Below are positions 53,300 to 64,000 of a stretch of 64,000 nucleotides of DNA, one piece after another. Positions within the stretch are counted from its first letter, which is position 1; each line of letters begins with the position of its first letter. Origin of the DNA: Glandiceps talaboti (taxonomy: Eukaryota; Hemichordata; Enteropneusta; Spengelidae); contig NC_135555.1 in the NCBI RefSeq assembly GCF_964340395.1, positions 3,644,001 to 3,708,000 on the forward strand, written 5' to 3'. The notes under the pieces were generated by a model that saw only the letters and a program-made list of their open reading frames with translations, did no database searches and was not told the origin of the DNA. Made by a program: the position numbers and the translations under genes.

Positions 53300-54060
53300 A
53301 ACAACACTGCAGATATAAAATGCAGACAAACTACTGCAGATGATGACAGCACTGCAGATATAAAGTGCAGATAAACTACAGAATATGAGACTGCACTGCA
53401 GACATAAAATGCAGACAAACTACTGCAGATGAGACAGCAATGCAGATATAAAGTGCAGATAAACTACAGAATATGAGACTGCACTGCAGACATAAAATGC
53501 AGACAAACTACTGCAGATGAGACAGCAATGCAGACATAGAATACAAAGTACTGTATATGAAACAGGACTGCAGACATAAAATACATACAAAGTACACTAT
53601 TACTGTATATGGGAAAGCAATGCAGACAAAATACTGTATATGAAGAAACAGCACTGCAGACATAAAATGTAGACAAACTACTGTATGAGCACTGCAGACA
53701 TAACGTGCATATTACTGCATATGATGAGAAAGCACTGCACATATAAAATGCAGACAAACTACTTCATATGCGGAGAAAGTACTGCAGATATAAAATATAA
53801 ACGTCATATGATGAGATATCACTGCAGATATAAAATACAAAGTACTTTATAAGCAGAGAAAGCACTGCAGACATAAAATGCAGACAAAGTACGTCACATG
53901 ATCATAAGAGACAGCACTGCAAATATAAAATTCCGACAAAGTAAATGAGGAGACTACACTGCAGATATAAAATTCAGACAACCTACTACATATGATGAGA
54001 CAGACTATAGACATAAAAGTGCAGACAAGTCCTATAAAGGACAAGACAGGAAATTCAGGT
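53300..54060. repeat. Minisatellite, about 45-65-bp diverged units
   Basis: More than ten units of the form CACTGCAGACATAAAATGCA then GACAAACTACTGCAGATGA. Units between about 53360 and 53530 form a longer near-exact duplication of about 90 bases. Divergence rises towards 54060, with scattered related words as far as 54400. Confidence 0.88.
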
Positions 54061-55569
54061 GACAATGTACAAGATGCTTTACAGCAAGATTTGGCAACCA
54101 GATAGCCAACCCAGACAAGATGCAGGTGATCACACAATGGTAATTACATGAAATTATGTCTTCTATGTATGTACGTGTATGTAGGTTTGATGATGAGGCA
54201 ACATGGTAGACAAGAAATGCAGGTGAAATAAAATTGCCTTAGGTGATGAGAAAAAAACTGCAGGTGTAACACAACATCTTTTATTCCACAGGTTTGATGA
54301 TGAAACAGTATTACAGACAAAAAGTGCAGGTGTAAATAACCAATGCTCTTTTACACAGCTTGCTGCTTTGATAAATCAAAAAGTGCAGATGAAACGTATG
54401 TATAGTATACACATATTTAGTGGGGAAAAACAGATTTTTGCAGAGTCTGACCATAGACCTTCCACACCTTTTTTTCAAGGTTTTCAAGCATCACCACATA
54501 TTTCAGGATAACATCTAAAAATCTGATGACAGAAAACTTTAAGTAGATTCCATGTTTTACTGTTTACATGCACACTTGACAATTTCATCCCAGACCTATT
54601 GTCACAATTTCAGTTGACTAAAAAAAAAACACCATGTAGGCAAGCTTGAAATCATTTATTTATGACTACATTTCATCCTTGTATGGCAGTGTTTTACAGT
54701 TCAAAGAAGAAGAAAAAGCTGTTTAGGAACAACTTTGAATTCTTGCGACAAGTGCAAAACAGAGTGGTCACTTGTGATGGATGATACATGTATTAAGCTT
54801 TATGTGAATTTAAGGGTTCTTATCCTGACCTTTATACTAACTCCTAACTTACATACAAAGTTGCATCTATTGTACAGTCAGTCCACTGTTCTCCACTTTT
54901 AAATACATTTTGGATGGGCCTTGATGAAAACATTCGGCAATATCAAATATATAGTATTTATTAGAAACCATGATCACTCAGAAGTTGACAGCAGTATAAA
55001 GCAGATCTGCGTTGCACAGCTGTCTGTGTTGTGCATGGTAATGTGAAAACTTGGTGAATTGGATACACACTGGGAGTGCATAAATACCTTAGAGTAGCAC
55101 GTTCAGTTTTTGATGTGATTTATCATCGTCTTGAAAATAATTTCTGTTTGGGCCTACAAGTAGGTTGCATGTTTTATAAATAGAAATGTTACAAATATAC
55201 AAAAGCCATTCAGTTTGTCAAACTTGTGCTGCATTCAACAGAGATTTGGTGTGACTGTGAATGGCGATATAATAAGATTGTATGCAAGGGGGTTCTCAAA
55301 CATAAACTGGCAAAACTCACCGAAAATCTTCCACTTTCAACAGTTTGTACATCACATCATAACAGTTGATTTTATGCAAATAATAGCAAATGATTAAGTA
55401 GATTTTTAATGCCAGTCATGTTCTTCAAATGAAAAATGCAACTAGTATGTAATGGTAGATGGGGATCAAAAGGTCACAAACTTAGTAAAACAAAGTCAAA
55501 ATTTCTCATTTTAGGCTGTACTAGCAGTCATTTGTTTTTATGATACAAACTGAGTCTGGCTCTGTCGCT

Positions 55570-55634
55570 CTGTGTGTGTGTGTGTATGTGTGTGTGTGTG
55601 TGTGTGCGTGCGCACGCGTGCGTGCATGTGCAGG
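55570..55634. repeat. (TG)n with GTGCGCACGCGTGC segment
   Basis: About 65 bases of nearly strict purine-pyrimidine alternation, including the palindrome TGCGCACGCG, a good Z-DNA candidate. Confidence 0.9.
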
Positions 55635-56366
55635 GTGCCTTGTTCCATTTTCATTGGAGTTACCAAGGGAAGTACAGTCTAACGAGGTCATGTCTATGAC
55701 TTAATTTAGCTACTTACCACATTATTTTAGAAGACACAAGGGAAGGAACGCAGTCAAGTCTATGTCTTTTAATTTAGCCACTTAGTGATTTTAAAAGATA
55801 AAATTAGGACCTAATTTCATTCAGAACTGCACAGTCAGAACATCACAGTCATGTTTTTCCACATAACTAAAACTTGGCCAGGGTGAAGGAATGTGTATGA
55901 ACTCTAACAATCTAAAATGGCTCTGTATGTGTTGTGATGACAAGAGAGAGATTCTTCACAGAGCACAATCATCACGTCTACCTATGACTGACAGTACGTG
56001 TCTGAGCTAGTTTACATTTTGTATGCAAGTGAAGGTTGCATGTCTGCATGGATTCAAATTCATACCCTGTAGAGACTAAGTGCAGCTAAAGTCACCTTGA
56101 CTGTCTACCTATCGATATCAATGACTTGCAATGAACTCAGCTAGTGACATACACATTGAAACAGCCTGGTAGCTATAATTCACATGCCTCCCATTCATTT
56201 CTAGATGCTATAAATCAGTCAAACTTTTGAAATATTTATTCATCATTTTTTTTTTAATTTAATTTTTAATCAAATTGTTATGGTCAATTCAAAATTAGTT
56301 CAAAATTCAAAATTACTCCAGACTTAAATAAGACCTTACGTTGAACTATGAACAAGAAGGTAGTAC

Positions 56367-56730
56367 GGCCTTAAAAAAGTTGTTTGGTTCCGTGTTACCC
56401 AACCCCACCTAGTTTTTTACTGCCAACCCTAAACTTTTTTTTACGAATTTGAGAAAAAAGTTATAAAATCGCAAAAATTGTGAAGTCTTGCAAGAAATAG
56501 TGGATACAGAAATTGATATCAACATGAAAAGACAATATAAAACTGTTCTTCCAATCTGTAATGGCTGTACATCTGATGAGAAGAAACCAATAACACATAG
56601 ACCATATGAAAAACAACAGAAAACATAACTACCTGAACTAGACACTCACATATGAACAAAAAAAATCTACCTACCCCACCTATTCTAAAATTGAGTGTAA
56701 GCGGAACCACACAATCTTTTTTATTAGGCC
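56367..56730 (-). mobile_element. Inverted-repeat element, family B, complete copy
   Basis: A 364-bp segment with terminal inverted repeats: GGCCTTAAAAAAGTTGTTTG on the left, and on the right, read inward, GGCCTAATAAAAAAGATTGT. Both continue into GGTTCCG. There is no convincing target duplication and no transposase. A related copy in the opposite orientation is at 32257-32495. Confidence 0.72.
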
Positions 56731-58449
56731 TATTAGCAGAAATCTGCTTGAATAATTTTGGTGGGAAACGGTCTAGGCTTGTGAACTACTCAGAGAATGT
56801 AATCTAGTTTTAAACATCTTGAAGTCCTCATGGAATGAATATGCATCCTGAAAATTACTAAGTCAGTCTTGCTATCTCAATAGATTCCTCTTCATAAAAC
56901 TTAGCACTTTGGAATCTGACACGCACAGTAATACAAGATCTTTTACTGAAAAACAAATGTTCGGCAAAGAAAGCATAAAGTTTATCTGAAGACTGAATAG
57001 AAAGGCAGAAACATTAAATTTTTATTACACTGCCCTCATAGTGCTCTGTTTCTTTTCAGTCGTTACTTGGAGCGAAATCATGGCAAAACAAAAACATTCA
57101 TTTCAGACAGTCCCAGTGTTGGGTAGTGTCCATCAATGTTCCAGTTCTCACAATAACAATAAGTGAATCTAAGTAAACACTGTGTGTACACCTTCAAAAT
57201 ACAGATTAATGGTTTTCAAAATGCAGTTAGAATCATGTTTCACTCTGGAATCCTCATAATTAATAACTTATAGGACAAGTACACAATATGTTCTGCTACT
57301 TGTTCCATTTCCTGTTTGTTTGAACTAAAAAAAGAAAACTACCTGCAAATGTGTTATTGCTGGGTATGCAGAAGTGCAGCAAATATGGAAAATTATGGGT
57401 TGAATTTCTTATGCTTTTATGCCAAGTACACAAGCTGTTACCTGTTCCAGGTGTTGTTCCCAATCTAACCATAGACCATAGGGTCTATGATCTAACCAGA
57501 CAGGTTTGAGCAATAGAAACAGAATTCAAGAAACAAGGAATGGAAACAGGTAGGGATAATACCTGCAAAAGAGTTTATAGAGACATACATATGTAATGCA
57601 GGGCAGCTGGACATCAAGGCTAATTGCTAGCAAAACTAGACAATAACCAGACAAGTATATCATGGACACGCAAGCTGGTGTTCTTTTCATAAAGGTAGAA
57701 AGAAAAATGTATGCCACAAGGACGGTTCCTAAATTATGACTAATAAGGCTACAGTACATGCTGTGGTTTTCTTAAACATTAAGCACCCCAACTCCATCTG
57801 TCAAGAAAAGCTGCTAGTACCATTTCCCCAAATCTTGCACATATACGTTCTCTGACCTGGAAAATGTGGGAATTGGAACTTGGTCAAGTGGCTTTGGCAG
57901 TTCTGGTGCACCTTTTATTTGAGACGGAAGTCATGCTGTGATGGGTTTGTTAAACTGCACACCTCTTGCGGGTATGTATATTGTTGGTTTTTAAACCTGT
58001 CAAATTCATCATTTTTATCATTGTGGGCTAAAGCAAAGGGTACATATACTACGGTACACAAACTGACAACTGGTATGCAACATTGAACATTTTAAGTACC
58101 CCCCAAAAAAAACTGTCATATTAAATCTGTATGCCTTATGTTTGCAGTTGGGTGACATTTTTGACTGTCAACAACACTGTCCAGAAAAAGTTGTAGGTTG
58201 TATATGGTACGATGGTCAGCTCATTTGCCTTTAGTAATGGTAAGGTTCACACCTGTCAAGCATGTCTGAATGGGTTTCATAAAATTTATGTTGGTTTGCA
58301 AAAGGGGATCATCCAGTCTGATTAGAACAAACAACTTCTCCAGGGTTTTAGAAACTCTGTTTGCATACAATAACACTGAGTCTGTACTGAGTATATCATC
58401 ATGACTCCATTTGGTTTGCCAATAATTTATATGACAATAGATATACTTT

Positions 58450-58790
58450 TCCATCTGCAGAATTCTATGCAGCCATGCAATAAACCTGGTGGTTATACTC
58501 CTGCAACAAGTTTGTACAGCCATGCAATTAACCTGTTACAGTGTAATTCCCTGCAACAAGTTTGTACAGCCATGCAATTAACCTCCCATTCCCTGCAACA
58601 AGTCTGTACAGCCATGCAATTAACCTCCCTGCAACAAGTCTAACAGCCATGCCATTAATATGTACACAATTGCAAAGCCTACACAGCTGTACAACACCCC
58701 CCCCCCCCCCACTCCAGCAAAGTGTTACAGCCTGCAATAAGCCTTATAATACATCCTTGCGGCAAGTTTGCACAGCCTTGCAATTACTTG
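58450..58790. repeat. Minisatellite, about 35-45-bp unit
   Basis: Repeats of CCTGCAACAAGT followed by TGTACAGCCATGCAATTAAC, with variable spacing, interrupted by a C run at about 58698-58711. Confidence 0.85.
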
Positions 58791-59039
58791 AAGGGTGCCA
58801 AAGTTTGGTAAAACCGTCACTGACAGCACTATTTGACATTACATTCTTTTGTATTGCACATGTTGGCTGGAGACCATCAGGACAATTCAAATGGTTGATT
58901 AATTTATGACCAGTGCTTTGCGGTTAACCAAAAGGCTTGGTCACAAAACCACAAGTAATCATTTACAAAGCTGCCTTCATAGTGATACTTACTCAACAAC
59001 ACTGACTTCTACTTACACATGATGATAACTACTGAGTAA

Positions 59040-59397
59040 TACTGACTGTGGTTTTGTATGTGTACATGTGTATGTACGAGTTGTGTGTATGCATGTGTGT
59101 CTCTGTATGTGTGAATGTCTGTGTCTGTGTGCCTTTATGTATATGCATGTGAGTTTGTATGTCTGGCATGCCATGAGGATGCATGTATATCACTTTTAAC
59201 AGCTAAATTCTCCATTGTATTGTGTGTATGTATGTGTATGTGTATGTATAATGTATGTATGTATGTATGTATGTATGTATGTATGTATGTATGTATGTAT
59301 GTATGTATGTATGTACGTACGTACGTATGTATGGGTGTATGTATGTACGTATATACGTATGTATATATGTATGTATGTATGTACGTACATACGTATG

Positions 59398-59431
<34 letters not shown>

Positions 59432-59445
59432 CGTATATACGTATG

Positions 59446-59479
<34 letters not shown>

Positions 59480-59497
59480 TGTACGTATATACGTATG

Positions 59498-59531
<34 letters not shown>

Positions 59532-59553
59532 CGTATATACGTATGTATGTATG

Positions 59554-59587
<34 letters not shown>

Positions 59588-60135
59588 CGTATATACGTAT
59601 GTATATATGTATGTATGTATGTACGTATATACGTATGTATATATGTATGTATGTATGTACGTACATACGTATGTATATATGTACGCATGCATGTATGAGG
59701 TGTGTGTCTGAGTGTGCCTGTCTTTATACCGGTATGTATGTATGCATGCGAGTTTGTATGCTGAAGCATGCACGTCACTGTGTGCATAGATTGTGTATCA
59801 GCTAAATCCTGTATTGTATTGTATTGCATTGTGTTGACTGTTTCTGTACGTGTAATAGTGTATGCATCTGTCTGTTAGCATACATGTCATTTGTACATGT
59901 ATATTACCTAATTCTGTATTGTATGTATGTGTGTGCCTTAGCATATGTCTTTGTCTAGCATGCATGTCACTGTGCTGTGCAGTCATGTATATCAGCTAAA
60001 TTCGGTACTGTATTTTGCATGTCTTGTGTCTGTATGTGTAATAGTGCATGTGTCTGTTGGTATGCACGTCACTATGTGCATTGTATATCAGCTAAATTCT
60101 GTATTTTTCTGTGTGTGTGTGTGTGCATGTGCATG
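59040..60135. repeat. Composite minisatellite with a 450-bp GTAT expansion
   Basis: A unit of about 100-125 bases (GCATGCATGTCACTGTG-like, then TATATCAGCTAAATTC, then TGTATTGTATTG) occurs about five times, around 59150-59225, 59700-59820, 59820-59925, 59925-60010 and 60010-60110. Inside the first unit a (GTAT)n tract has grown to about 450 bases (59223-59690), with a higher-order pattern of GTACGTATATACGTATGTAT. Confidence 0.85.
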
Positions 60136-61617
60136 TGTGCATGCAACAATGAGGTGAAATAAAATATGACTGGGAAAGAGAAGGATCTCAGCTATGTTTA
60201 CAAAAGTAGGCAGCTACTGTACAAAGCATGGTTATAATGCTAGCTACACCTATCAAACTTTAAGTCTTAATAATAAACGAGGCCATTTTTTTCATATCTC
60301 CTTCTGAGTCAAATCATGCACAAGAAGTGGCAAAATAATCAGCCTTACTCTCTATGTCTACGGTACCTACATGCAACATTCTAATTTGACAAGTCCCTTA
60401 TAGTGCAGTGGTATACGCTAGTTTCTACGTGACTGGATGAAGCCACCCCTATCCCTGCCTATCAGTGTCTTTGTGACCTAGTGAGTGAGTGGGCATACTC
60501 ATTGACACCAGGTTTTATCATTAGATGATCCCTTAACCTAAACTGCAAACCAAATACATACGAAACAGAACCACATGGAGGGTTATTATGCCACATACCG
60601 TACCTACAACAAACTTTTTAAACATAAAAATTATCACATTATTGTAAATATAAAGAGAAGAATACATGGAAGAGACTTCTACATCAGCTTGTGTTTATCT
60701 AGGATGATATCACAAATTGCTATTGAGAAGAAGCTTATTACATAGCTGGACCGAGTGATTTGCTTTATAATGTATAGCTGATGAGTTCATTCCCTTTCCT
60801 TCCCGAATTTTAAAGTCTGATTTACAAAGACAGCATTGTACTTAAAAGTTGAAGGGTATACAAATACTGGGAAACAAATGAGATAATTTCGCTGATCTGT
60901 AAATCTTAGATTCTATAGCTTGATTCAAATCTATATGTGCATGACTGAAAGGGGAGTACATTTTGAAGGACCTTCATTTGTGATGCTTAAGTATTCATTT
61001 ATATACGCCAATACAATAAACTTGACATCACTACTTGTAATCGTGCACAGAAGTGCAACATCCTAGCTGCTCCCTAGATTTGACAAGGTTGGAAATAGAA
61101 ACTTTTCTTTGGTGAAGTCGCAACCTGTAACCTCTCCAGGTCATTCCCCTTTACTGAAATGGAAAGTGATACCTATTACCTCATAGTCGCACATGCCTTC
61201 AGGCCAAAACACCTTACAGTTTTTAAACTCATTAAAAACTAAACAAAAAACCCTTTAGGACGCAAGACCAGCTGGGCATCTGATTATTTTTCACAAACCC
61301 TTATTTTGATGGTTACCAGTCTGGTTTTTTTTTTATAAATGCTTACATACTTGCTCAACTGCCATTTCTTTATACCACTTTCCCCCTAACTTAATGATGC
61401 AAGAAATATTTTTAGGGATGGTCGAGTGGGAATTCATTGTAACAAGGCATACCACGTTGTGGTTTCTGTGTACTTCCTAAATTCCATTTTCAATTACTGG
61501 CCAGCTTTCTGTAGTATGTTTGGCTGAAGAAAGGTGAGTGACCAGACAAAAATGTGTATTTCATGGTCTCATGTGACGTACTCTACTCAGGCTTCTTTGA
61601 TTGATGATTAGGAGATG

Positions 61618-61646
61618 TTTGCTCTCTCGCTCTCTCTCTCTCTAGT
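61618..61646. repeat. Short (CT)n tract
   Basis: About 12 CT units on the plus strand, with one interruption. Confidence 0.9.
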
Positions 61647-62689
61647 CAGGAATAGGTCTTGGCTGTCTGGTAGTAATTTTTTCTTCATCCCTAGATTTGT
61701 CTGGAAGATTTAAAAAGCTCCAGTATGTCTCCCACAGCTCTTTTTCGTTGGCATTAAACCTTTGGGGACCTGATTTATTTTCCCGATCATACTTAATGTT
61801 CTTTAGAGATATTGCTCAGGATGTGTCCAACTTGCATATATGTGACATCGTATTTCACTGAAATCTTCCAGTCAGCATGTATGTAAAATATGTCGGCAAA
61901 AGCACTGATGAAATAATTCTCCAGACTGAAGATTAGTGGCTATCAAAGCTTATGGATTTGTTATGTGGGAATAATTTGACATTGGGATCATTAAACTGTT
62001 ATTAAAATGTATAAAGCAAAACAAGTAAACAGGCATGAATTTCAACTCCTTAGATGAATCAACTTCTTAAATATGTGCCAGGATCATCTATCACTACTTT
62101 TCAGTATCTAAGAGAAAATGGAACTCTTCTCTGAATTACAATGTGTCTTTTCTTCTTTAACAACTACAGCTTACAGAACTGAAACATTAACTATAATTTG
62201 AATGAACCTGGTCCATTCTTCCAATGAGTTATTTTACTACAAGTTTCAGATCACAAGAAAAATAGCAATTCATCACACACAAAAAACGCAACAGCAGCAG
62301 ACAAGTGGTATGTCAATACAACTCTAAACACTCCCTGACAGACGATGGCAATAGGTTCTTTGTGCAAATGTAGTGCATGACCCCTTGGTAGCCAGTGCAA
62401 GGTGTACCCAGGTACAATAAATTTAAACCCGAATAACAAAACGCAAGGCTAGTAATGAGAAAACAAGAATTTATCATTCAGTACCCAGTTTTAACTGCGG
62501 CTGTCAGGCATTCACCAAAAAGGTGGGTTCTCACATATTTCATTAGGGTAGCTGACAAGGTATGCTAATACAGCTAGTGTTCTTTGCTAAGGGTCATGAC
62601 TTGGTAAAATTTACTGATACGTCAGTTCCTATGGATTTTTCAACCAGGGTTCACCACCCAAATATCTAAGTTGTAACGTCTCCAAGTTT

Positions 62690-62885
62690 CTCTCCCTTCC
62701 CTCCTAGGTTCCCAAAACCCTAGCTGAATTAAGTTTTAACAATTTACCAGTTCCCACAACCAAACACTGTATAGTTCAATCCCCACCAAAACCCAATTTT
62801 AAAGTCTACAAGTTCCCACAACCAAACCCTCCATACTTCGATTTAAAGTCTACCAGTTTCCAAAACCAAACACTGCACAGTTTCC
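62690..62885. repeat. Degenerate tandem repeat, about 60-bp unit
   Basis: Three diverged units with TTTAAAGTCTACCAGTT, CCCACAACCAAAC and a following AGTTC/CTTCG block. Confidence 0.6.
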
Positions 62886-64000
62886 CATCAAACTGTGGTA
62901 CATTACAGGGCTTGGAAAGTCTACACAAACTTTACTATCTTTCCCTAAGTCCAAACATTTTATAATGATGTACACGCACTGTCTGAGGCATGGCATTTCC
63001 AGGCAGAATTCAGAATTCATTCAAAGATACAAATAATGTGTTATTTCTTTATTCTTCTCAAGTTTAGTCAACAAATTTCTTTGTTTATATGTATTCAATG
63101 ACAACTTACTTCATATTTTATAACAAGTAATTTAACAAAAGTGTCAAAGTTTTTTTCTTTTTCAAATTTTTGACTAGGCTTACAGGCATGATTTCCAAGT
63201 ACATGTACAGCACATGTGTAAAAACCTTCCAAGTTAGGGGTATTACTTTACATGCAACTAATGCATCTGATTTCTGAAGCAGATAAGCTAAGCACTCTGG
63301 GGAGAGTGCCTTCATCTGTCCCAGCTTTTTTGGTAGATTGAAAATGGCTCCATGTCATCACAGGATTTTTTCTACTAAACATCAAAAATGATCATTTCTG
63401 ACAAATCCATGCTGTGCATTCCACCCAGGTCTCAAATTGGACTCAAATTTGTGAATAGTTCAAAACAATGTTGCATTTTTGAAATTCACATATACGCATT
63501 AATACCTTGCAACATTCGTTAAAATATATTAATGAACTGGAAAGTCACAAGAAAACGTTGTTTGAAGAATACAAGAAAAACTCTAAAAATCAGGAACACA
63601 CTGCCCTTTCAAAAAGTCAAGTCATATTATATATTTGCAAACAAATTCAGTAAAAATTATGCTAGGACACAAACGTGAACATCAGTCGTCATTTTAAAAT
63701 TCAAAGAAACACTCATGAATTATATATGAAATTCAGTGAAATCATTAAGATCGCTATGGAATATAACTTTTACCAGTTGATTAATGACTATGTATTTCTC
63801 TTGTGTTAAATTATAGCAAACATAGACATACTGTAATTGCAATAGTAATACAGTCCTCCATACACACTGTTGTACGCATTGAAGGCAGAGAAATGCAGTT
63901 AGTAGTATTACTTGTACATGTAATATGACAACAATTTCCTTCAGCCACCAACTATTTCACACAACAGCAACAAATAGCTTCTAATTTCAAACCTGCCATC

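Larger units (their letters stand above)
50066..64000. other. Non-coding DNA: upstream or intronic sequence
   Basis: About 14 kb with no convincing exon. The segment around 51900-52400 is less AT-rich and less repetitive than its surroundings, but its frames match nothing I know. Repeats are listed separately. Nothing is recognisable in 54400-55560, 56740-58400, 60200-61600 or 62900-64000. Confidence 0.5.

Noticed and set aside
32274-56710. Similar open frames at 32274-32510 (+) and 56409-56710 (-), suggesting a conserved gene family
   Set aside because: The similarity is at the DNA level across a shared inverted-repeat transposon, including its terminal repeats, and frames differ in length and start.
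57558-57610. Alternative minus-strand ATG segment (MSSCPALH...) ending at a CAG|GTATTA phase-1 donor
   Set aside because: The donor and phase would suit the CUB exon, but the peptide is not hydrophobic and could not be the signal peptide of a type I membrane protein. It shows that such segments arise by chance.
58201-58260. tRNA-like string (GGTCAGCTCATTTG and GGTAAGGTTCACACC)
   Set aside because: A- and B-box resemblance is partial and no cloverleaf can be drawn. At most it is a remnant of a tRNA-derived SINE.

Overview
The window looks like metazoan nuclear DNA, most likely from a marine invertebrate. It is AT-rich, full of microsatellites and small inverted-repeat transposons, and has almost no coding sequence. 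I cannot name the phylum from sequence alone.

One gene can be supported, on the minus strand. Four exons join in consistent phase. The exon at 21946-22332 encodes a CUB domain. The exon at 9129-9353 encodes a canonical LDL-receptor class A (LDLa) module and a Ser/Thr-rich stalk. The exon at 3633-3829 encodes a transmembrane helix. The terminal exon at 1694-2260 encodes a cytoplasmic tail with a SMAD-interaction motif (PPNR) and two PPxY motifs. The tail, the LDLa module and the residues just after the membrane identify it as a relative of vertebrate LDLRAD4 (C18orf1) and PMEPA1 (TMEPAI). Those are endosomal/Golgi membrane proteins that dampen TGF-beta signalling by sequestering SMAD2/3 and recruiting NEDD4-family ubiquitin ligases. 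Unlike vertebrate LDLRAD4, this gene also carries an upstream CUB domain, which gives its outer half a NETO-like look. The 5' end is unresolved. A weak candidate for the signal-peptide exon lies at 49987-50065; using it gives a 484-residue protein spread over 48 kb.

Layout: 1-1693 is 3' UTR or downstream DNA. 1694-22332 holds the four supported exons, separated by introns of about 1.4, 5.3 and 12.6 kb. 22333-64000 is either a very long first intron (if the 50 kb exon is real) or upstream DNA. I recognise no other gene there.

The non-coding DNA holds at least seven kinds of short inverted-repeat (MITE-like) element. One, at 11255-11422, is hAT-like with a perfect 8-bp target duplication. One, at 7523-7727, is flanked by TTAA. 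Three families have two or more copies within the window. There are also about a dozen minisatellites, some with microsatellite blocks that have expanded inside the unit, long dinucleotide, trinucleotide and tetranucleotide tracts, and two clusters of the octamer ATGCAAAT.

Most long open frames in the window lie in microsatellites and are not genes.
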